Source: CAWKAV01 sp963847735 (GTDB lineage Bacteria > Desulfobacterota > Desulfuromonadia > Desulfuromonadales > BM103). From it: DNA of 64,000 bases. Position 1 is the stretch's first letter. Every line of letters starts with the position of its first letter. The DNA lies in the NCBI GenBank assembly GCA_963847735.1, contig CAWKAV010000022.1, positions 1 through 64,000 on the forward strand, written 5' to 3'. Positions 58,939-64,000 of the stretch are shown piece after piece. The notes beneath the pieces are model-generated. The model was not told the origin of the DNA, did not search any database, and saw nothing but the letters and a program-made list of their open reading frames with translations. Both the position numbers and the translations under genes were made by a program.

Positions 58939-58967
58939 GAGGCGCTGGTTCTTTGGGCCAGCGCCTC
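58939..58967. terminator. Strong hairpin between convergent genes
   Basis: GAGGCGCTGG-TTCTTTGGG-CCAGCGCCTC forms a perfect ten-base stem with a nine-base loop, 22 bases after the second lipoprotein gene. No T-run follows on either strand, so it is either a Rho-independent terminator without a tail or an RNA-stabilising structure. Confidence 0.5.
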
Positions 58968-59106
58968 CTCTAGGCTCGATTGACTGGTCAGAAAATTTAT
59001 CTGAAGCACTTGAGACCGTTCATCACTTTCCGCTGTGACTCATCGTCTCATCCTCCTTGGATGAACACCCATGATCAACAATCGACAAAAACAATGACAA
59101 CATTTT

Positions 59107-59679
59107 CTAGAAATATAATCCTAATTGTAAAGTCACAGCATTGATCCCTCGGTTGTCCCGGTGAAGATGACCGTTGGAAATGTGGTAGGCGCGTAAAGCT
59201 CCATACCATCGTTGCCCTCCCGGCACCTGCCACTCGGTGCCAATCCCCGCCTGCGGATTGAAATTGACGCGCAGGCCTTGACCCTCAACCTGGAAATCAC
59301 TATAGACAACCCCGACACCGGCTTCAACATAAGGGCGGAAATGATCGCCTTCAAGGCTCCTTAGATAATACAAGGCAAGGATATTAACCGAGGCGAGTAA
59401 GCGTTGCCCGGAGACATCTGCCAGGCCAAGGCTCCCTTCCAGTTTGAAACGAAGCGGTTCGGGGGCGCGATGCGGCATGATTTTCTCGTAGTCGTAGAGC
59501 GCCATCAGACTCAGTTGGACAATAGCAAATTTCGGTTGCGGATCGTAACTGGAACCGAAAATAATGGCGCCTCCTGTCTGCTCAGGATCCCTGAGAGAAA
59601 AAGCGTTAGCGGCCTCAGGGAAGGAGAGGACACAAGCAACCAACAGGATGCACAACATTCGGACCGTTGCGAAACGCAC
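59107..59679 (-). CDS. PagL-like lipid A deacylase/acyloxyacyl hydrolase
   Basis: This 190-aa outer-membrane protein has a signal peptide cleaved after EAANA. The C-terminal half has alternating beta-strand patterns ending in an aromatic residue (LQLGLYF), as in beta-barrels. The PagL catalytic signature AYHISNGHLHRDNRGIN holds the His-Ser pair. It is the last gene of the ketosynthase operon, three bases after the previous stop. It could trim lipid A or the operon's own lipid product; inference. Confidence 0.83.
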   Translation of the reverse strand: MRFATVRMLCILLVACVLSFPEAANAFSLRDPEQTGGAIIFGSSYDPQPKFAIVQLSLMALYDYEKIMPHRAPEPLRFKLEGSLGLADVSGQRLLASVNILALYYLRSLEGDHFRPYVEAGVGVVYSDFQVEGQGLRVNFNPQAGIGTEWQVPGGQRWYGALRAYHISNGHLHRDNRGINAVTLQLGLYF

Positions 59680-59682
59680 GAG

Positions 59683-60762
59683 CTACTCCCTTCCTAAATG
59701 GATAGTGGCATATTCGCCATTCGTACCAAACCTCAGACAACTCAGCTTCGTGCACTTTTGCGGTTCTCTGACAACACGCCCTGGATAATAATTCCCACCT
59801 TTATCGGTTGACGGATAAAGTTGCTGCCGCTGTAAAGAAAGTGCCGCAACGGCAAGGTCAAATCCTTGCATAGCAGGTGAAGCACCGTACAGAGGCGTAT
59901 AACAGGCGACCGGCTGGTTGTCTGCAATGTGTTGTTGATAAACAGAACCACTCAAAGGAGCGCCTTCGCAGCCGAGGATCAACGGATGGCTGATAACGGT
60001 TGTCGGTTGGCTGCCGGAAAGATTCCCGATTTCAACATTGGTGATGCATCCATACCTGGGCTTTGTGATGCTGTCTGGTTGCAAAAGGAAAAATGCAGCC
60101 CCCTCCCCGGCTACAGCGCTGGTTTTGGTAAAATCAAGAGGAGTCATCAGCCCCGCATTCTGATTGCCGAAGTAGCGTTCCCAGCAATAACCAATGACGG
60201 AACAATATTCATCAACAACGCCAAGCAAAACCGCATCGACCCGTTTTTCTGCTAACCACTGTTGGGCAGAGATCAGCCCGGAAACCAACGATTGGTCAAA
60301 TTGGCTCAAGGTCAGACTGGGCCCGGTCATTTTGAGCTGTATCGAGATATGAGCTGCGGCAGCGTTATGCACCGAGTTGGAAAAGGCCGTCGGAGAAGCA
60401 CACCTATCACCGTCATCAAGTACCGAATCGAGGAACTTGAAGGTGGTCGTCAAGGCCCCGTAACCGGAGCCGACTACCAGCCCTATACGGCTTGGATCAA
60501 TATCGCCCAAATCGGCATCAGCCATAGCCTGAAAAGCACCCAGCAGAGCCATCCTTGAGAAATGGTCAATTCTACGCAGAGCCCTTATGTTGAGATAGGT
60601 CTCAAGCGGTGCCGTGTCTGCTTGCAACAGTGGAAAACTATGACCACGCAGTTCCACCTGGCTAAGGGGTGCTCTGCCTTGCAGCAACGCCTGATGTAGA
60701 TCTTCACGCCCGCAACCGAAACCGCCAACCAGGCCCAGGCCATTGATCTGCATGGCGTTCAT
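59683..60762 (-). CDS. Ketosynthase-like protein lacking catalytic residues (chain-length-factor-like)
   Basis: This 359-aa thiolase-fold protein is related to FabF but lacks its catalytic residues. The active cysteine position reads LSQFDQSL (about residue 156), with Asp where Cys is expected. The HGTGT and GHTLG histidine motifs are also missing. Such proteins act as chain-length factors beside an active ketosynthase in type II systems. The upstream gene is that ketosynthase, and the starts overlap as ATGA. The gene reads through without damage, so loss is evolutionary. Confidence 0.83.
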   Translation of the reverse strand: MNAMQINGLGLVGGFGCGREDLHQALLQGRAPLSQVELRGHSFPLLQADTAPLETYLNIRALRRIDHFSRMALLGAFQAMADADLGDIDPSRIGLVVGSGYGALTTTFKFLDSVLDDGDRCASPTAFSNSVHNAAAAHISIQLKMTGPSLTLSQFDQSLVSGLISAQQWLAEKRVDAVLLGVVDEYCSVIGYCWERYFGNQNAGLMTPLDFTKTSAVAGEGAAFFLLQPDSITKPRYGCITNVEIGNLSGSQPTTVISHPLILGCEGAPLSGSVYQQHIADNQPVACYTPLYGASPAMQGFDLAVAALSLQRQQLYPSTDKGGNYYPGRVVREPQKCTKLSCLRFGTNGEYATIHLGRE

Positions 60763-61949
60763 GGTGAATTCTCCAGTGCAATAACCACCGCAGAGTTGTT
60801 ACCACCAAAAGCCAATGATTCGGACAGGGCAATTGTCCCATTAATTGGCGTCACCTGGGAAACAGGCCGGATTGGCAGTTGGAGGTCTGCTGTCTGAAAA
60901 CCGATATTTGCTGGCAACTTTTGTCGTTCCAGGCACATCAAGGTCAAAGCCGCCTCAATCGCACCGGCCGCTCCCAGGGTGTGCCCGGTGTAACCCTTGG
61001 TCGAGGCGAAAGGAACACCCGGGAAGAGCTCAGAAATGACAAGACTTTCAACTTTGTCGTTGTCAGGAGTTCCGGTACCATGGGCATTTATGAAGGCGAT
61101 CTGCTCCGGTCTTACATCCGCCGTGTATAGCGCCTCAGAGAGAGCGCGCCGCAAGCCGATCCCCTCGGGGTGAGGCGCGGTCAGATGGTAGGCATCGGTC
61201 GCACTGCCGTAGCCGAGGACATAACCACGCGGGGTCTTCTTGCGATTGGCCAAAAGTTCAGCACTTTCCAGGATCAATATCCCGGCTCCCTCGCCCAGGT
61301 TAAGGCCTTTTCTGTGTGCATCGAACGGCTTGACCGGCAGAGCATCGTAAATCATCAACGAGGCGAAGCCGTTATAAGTCACCCGGCAGAGTTCATCCGC
61401 CCCGCCAGCCAGCACCACATCACAGCAGCCTGAGCGAATCCACGCAGCACCGATGCCGATGGCGTCAGTCCCTGAGGAGCAGGCATTGACCACCGTCTGA
61501 CAGGGGCCATCAAGTTGATAATGCCTTGCTATAGCCGCCGCCGGATTGCTGCGCAGGTAGCGATCGATTGGCGCCATATCCGGATCAGCACCATTACGAA
61601 ACTCAGAGTAGAACTCCTCATTATTCATGGCGCTACCAACGGTTGTCCCGATACAGACCCCCACCCTTAGCCGTGCCAACTCTTTGCCGTTAAGGCCGGC
61701 ATCGGCAAGAGCTTCCATGGTTGCACTGATGGCCAAGCGAGTAGTACGTAGCAACTCATCGTCAACGTCCAAAGCAGGCAAGGAATCGTAAATCTCAAAA
61801 ACCGGATAAGCTTCGGTGTGATCAGAATGAAAAGACCTTGGCGGCTGTGGATTCCGCTCATACCGAAGCATCGAGTCAAAAGCCTCTTCAAGGCACATTC
61901 CGGCGGCACAGAGGCACCCTGCCCCTGTGATGGCAACGGCTCGACTCAT
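60759..61949 (-). CDS. Beta-ketoacyl-ACP synthase, FabF-like
   Basis: This 396-aa condensing enzyme has an intact catalytic triad: C157 in VNACSSGTDAIG, H290 in NAHGTGTPDND and H323 in GHTLGAAGA. It extends an acyl chain bound to the neighbouring carrier protein. Its adjacency to a non-catalytic partner, an ACP and acyl/glycosyl transferases points to a dedicated pathway and not primary fatty acid synthesis. It overlaps the ACP stop as ATGA. Confidence 0.92.
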   Translation of the reverse strand: MSRAVAITGAGCLCAAGMCLEEAFDSMLRYERNPQPPRSFHSDHTEAYPVFEIYDSLPALDVDDELLRTTRLAISATMEALADAGLNGKELARLRVGVCIGTTVGSAMNNEEFYSEFRNGADPDMAPIDRYLRSNPAAAIARHYQLDGPCQTVVNACSSGTDAIGIGAAWIRSGCCDVVLAGGADELCRVTYNGFASLMIYDALPVKPFDAHRKGLNLGEGAGILILESAELLANRKKTPRGYVLGYGSATDAYHLTAPHPEGIGLRRALSEALYTADVRPEQIAFINAHGTGTPDNDKVESLVISELFPGVPFASTKGYTGHTLGAAGAIEAALTLMCLERQKLPANIGFQTADLQLPIRPVSQVTPINGTIALSESLAFGGNNSAVVIALENSP

Positions 61950-62200
61950 GCCTGTTGCTTGGCCTCGATAAAGGCAGCGAGTGAGTTTATCGACTGCAAT
62001 GCCGGACGCCCCTCTTCCATATCCTTGATTTCAACACCAAAATGCTTCTGGACAATAACAACCAATTCCACGGCATCCAAAGAGTCGAGACCGAGGCCAT
62101 CGCCAAATAACGCTTCATCGTCAGCGATTTCCTCCGGGGTGACATCCTCAAGGTTCAATTCATCAATCAGAACCTGTTTCAACTTCTTCTTAATATCCAC
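61946..62200 (-). CDS. Acyl carrier protein
   Basis: This 84-aa ACP has the phosphopantetheine serine S40 in GLGLDSLDAVELVV. The start is GTG with AAGGAG five bases upstream. It differs from the housekeeping AcpP in sequence and genomic place, lying between an LpxL-like acyltransferase and a ketosynthase. It would hold the intermediates of the local pathway. Confidence 0.92.
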   Translation of the reverse strand: MDIKKKLKQVLIDELNLEDVTPEEIADDEALFGDGLGLDSLDAVELVVIVQKHFGVEIKDMEEGRPALQSINSLAAFIEAKQQA

Positions 62201-62233
62201 AATGACTCCTTAATCGGTTTATTTTGTTTGTGG

Positions 62234-63151
62234 TTACTCTTCCGACCACATGTTGTGAAAGTTATAGAACTGATACGGATACTTGCGACTGAACCCTTCC
62301 AGCGCCACCGCAAATTCTTGTGCAAAAGGGGCAAAGGTCTCGGCACTGCGCCCATTTATCTGTGGGACACGAATCACCCTGGCCAATTGCACCTGGTAAC
62401 TTTTCGGACCATCCTTGCGGGTAAAAAAGACCACGACCGGTGCTCCGGTCGCTGACGCTAACTTGTAGGCACTGAACGGGACTGTCGCTTGCCCTTCCAT
62501 GAAATCGACGCGTGTGTTGCTCTTATCGCTACCGAGCAAGCGGTCTCCCATGACACAGACAATTTGCCCTTGTTTAAGAGCTCCAATCATTTCGAGAGTA
62601 CCACCCAGGTAGCCGGTCGGATCAATGATTTGGTAAGGACAAGGCAAACCGGCATGCTCGTAGTAGTGGCGATCAATATCACCGTCTTCGCGCCGCATCA
62701 ACATATGGACCGGCCGCTGCAAGAAGCCAAGGGCCGACATGGCAACCTGCCAGCAGCCGACATGAGCAGTCATTAAGATCATGCCGCGATTCTCATCGCG
62801 CAGTTTTATCAGCTCTTCACGCCCATGAAGGGTAATGTTGAATGTATCAGGACCGAGGATACCGACCACTGCCCGGTCTATCAGCACCTTGCCAAATTCG
62901 AGAATCAGTAGATAGCAGTGCCAGAGTTGTTGACCGCTGGAACACTTCGCAAAGCGCCGTGACAAATAATGACTGGCCCGCTCTCTGGTTAATGAACTGA
63001 AAAGTACATAATAAGCGACAACGAAATAAAGAAAGAAATAAGCGGCTTTGCGGCCGCCGACCTTTATTGTCAGATAAAAGAATTGGTGCTGCCAGTCACT
63101 TCCGATACTGCGACTGCTCCAACTTTGTTTTTCTTCAGATTGTTTCGACAT
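62234..63151 (-). CDS. LpxL/HtrB-like acyltransferase
   Basis: This 305-aa protein is related to the lauroyl/myristoyl transferases of lipid A synthesis and has an N-terminal membrane anchor (KAAYFFLYFVVAYYVLFSSL). The catalytic block reads TAHVGCWQVAMSALGF: the usual HX4(D/E) has Gln in place of the acidic residue, so activity may be changed. PVVVFFTRKDGPKSYQV and a VMGDRLLG element follow. Homologues are common in aryl-polyene-type clusters. It overlaps the preceding glycosyltransferase by 17 bases. Confidence 0.85.
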   Translation of the reverse strand: MSKQSEEKQSWSSRSIGSDWQHQFFYLTIKVGGRKAAYFFLYFVVAYYVLFSSLTRERASHYLSRRFAKCSSGQQLWHCYLLILEFGKVLIDRAVVGILGPDTFNITLHGREELIKLRDENRGMILMTAHVGCWQVAMSALGFLQRPVHMLMRREDGDIDRHYYEHAGLPCPYQIIDPTGYLGGTLEMIGALKQGQIVCVMGDRLLGSDKSNTRVDFMEGQATVPFSAYKLASATGAPVVVFFTRKDGPKSYQVQLARVIRVPQINGRSAETFAPFAQEFAVALEGFSRKYPYQFYNFHNMWSEE

Positions 63152-64000
63152 CTTCTCTCTGAACCATCCGTGCCAGCAGATAAGTCAACAGCCAAACCAG
63201 CAATGCCAGCAAAGGGGCAAGCAATAAAGATCCCAAAAACCACTCGTAAAAGCGTTCCAAAGCCTGGTAGCCGAGGGTTTGCAGAGAAAACTCGGTCAGC
63301 CAGTGGCCATGGCGGGCATAGTAGCCAAGCTCAATGCATAGTGCCGGGACAAACGGCGGCATGCAAAATTGACTGCTGCTGACCGCCGCAACCTTGTTCA
63401 GGCGGAAAAATCCGCAGACAAACAGAATCACAATAGTATGACAAAACAATAACGGCAAGGTGCCAAGAAAAACACCAACTCCGGCAGCAATAGCCAGACG
63501 CTGTGGGCCGCTGTTCTCCGTTAGAAGTTGCCGTATCGAGTGAAGCGGACGGAACACCGACAGAACTTCCAGCTTGTCGCTATCGGTTGCCTGCCGTTCG
63601 ATAATCTTCCGGTGCGGCCAGGGAACAATCGAACGCAGCGTCAAGTGGGTGTTGAGCAGTGTCAACCGCCAGTTATCAACAAAAGCCCGGAAATGGGAAA
63701 CCCGTTCGTTCTCAGGCGGATAGTAGACCGAGATATCGACATCCTGCAACTCCAGGCCGGCCCAGGACGAACGAACCAGAACTTCGATCTCGAAATTGTA
63801 GTGACGGGTCCAGAAGTTCAAGTGCTGAAATATCAGCAATGGATAAGCGCGAAAACCACTCTGGCTATCTTTGAGTTGACTACCGGTCTGCAATCGCAGC
63901 CAGAAGTTGGAGAATTTTCTCCCAAACCGGGAAGAGCCGGGAATCGATTCTTGTGCGAAATCACGATGACCAACGATTATTGCTTGCGGTGACTCAGCAA
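63135..64000 (-). CDS. Glycosyltransferase family 2 - DUF2062 fusion, 5' part cut by window edge
   Basis: Only the C-terminal 288 residues are inside the window. The first part is the end of a DPM1-like family 2 glycosyltransferase (QSGFRAYPLLIF; NFEIEVLVRSSWAGLELQDV). Residues from GPQRLAIAAGVGVFLGTLPL onward are a DUF2062 domain with three membrane helices. The frame is open through 64000 (AESPQAIIVGHRDF), so the start is beyond. This would move a sugar or acyl donor at the inner membrane. It opens the visible operon. Confidence 0.85.
   Translation of the reverse strand, partial: AESPQAIIVGHRDFAQESIPGSSRFGRKFSNFWLRLQTGSQLKDSQSGFRAYPLLIFQHLNFWTRHYNFEIEVLVRSSWAGLELQDVDISVYYPPENERVSHFRAFVDNWRLTLLNTHLTLRSIVPWPHRKIIERQATDSDKLEVLSVFRPLHSIRQLLTENSGPQRLAIAAGVGVFLGTLPLLFCHTIVILFVCGFFRLNKVAAVSSSQFCMPPFVPALCIELGYYARHGHWLTEFSLQTLGYQALERFYEWFLGSLLLAPLLALLVWLLTYLLARMVQREDVETI

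Overview
The window looks like chromosome of a Desulfuromonadales-type bacterium (Geobacter, Pelobacter or Desulfuromonas relatives). The evidence is family content and gene order, not a database search: a short, truncated type IV pilin of the Geobacter kind, a small c-type cytochrome, a hydrogenase-4-like (Ehr-type) membrane complex, the nusA-ylxRQ-infB-DUF503-rbfA-nrnA-truB-rpsO-pnp-M16 protease-dut series, and the mutS-amidase-glnD-xer-apgM-holC-rsmE-trmJ-rlmD series. GC content is moderate to high except in an AT-rich patch near 42.5-43.3 kb. I saw no rRNA, tRNA, CRISPR array or insertion sequence.

Layout. 1-2.0 kb (+): the end of a proton-translocating transhydrogenase operon (pntAA-pntAB-pntB). 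2.1-12.1 kb (-): a seven-gene hydrogenase-4-like complex preceded by a regulator joining a helix-turn-helix to a PTS EIIA domain. Its large subunit lacks the cysteines that bind NiFe, so it is an Ehr-type complex and not a hydrogenase. 12.3-14.1 kb: pilin, small membrane proteins, a monohaem cytochrome and a protein with a Cys-rich tail. 14.3-31.1 kb (-): tRNA modification, nucleotide metabolism, RNA decay, ribosome assembly and translation genes. 31.2-40.5 kb (-): apgM, xer recombinase, glnD, a cell-wall amidase and mutS. 40.7-42.2 kb (+): an unrecognised protein coupled to a cation-efflux (CDF) transporter. 42.2-45.3 kb: an AT-rich stretch with an orphan small gene and a radical SAM protein that may carry a PqqD-like tail. 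45.4-57.3 kb: accessory transport and metabolism genes, including a 1240-residue fusion of a nucleotide-transporter-like membrane domain, HEAT-like repeats and two cyclic-nucleotide-binding domains. 57.8-58.9 kb (+): two lipoproteins behind a clear sigma70 promoter. 59.1-64.0 kb (-): a tightly coupled operon with a glycosyltransferase-DUF2062 fusion, an LpxL-like acyltransferase, an acyl carrier protein, an active ketosynthase, an inactive ketosynthase and a PagL-like deacylase. It runs off the right edge and looks like part of an aryl-polyene-like or other lipid-linked biosynthetic locus.

Sequence quality matters here. About thirty single-base frameshifts break conserved housekeeping genes (pnp, truB, mutS, glnD, the amidase, an M16 protease and two subunits of the Ehr complex). 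They cluster at 3.7-5.0, 15.9-20.2, 30.7 and 34-41 kb, while 41.2-64 kb is almost free of them. Uncorrected sequencing indels are the likeliest cause, so I give these genes their full reconstructed extents.
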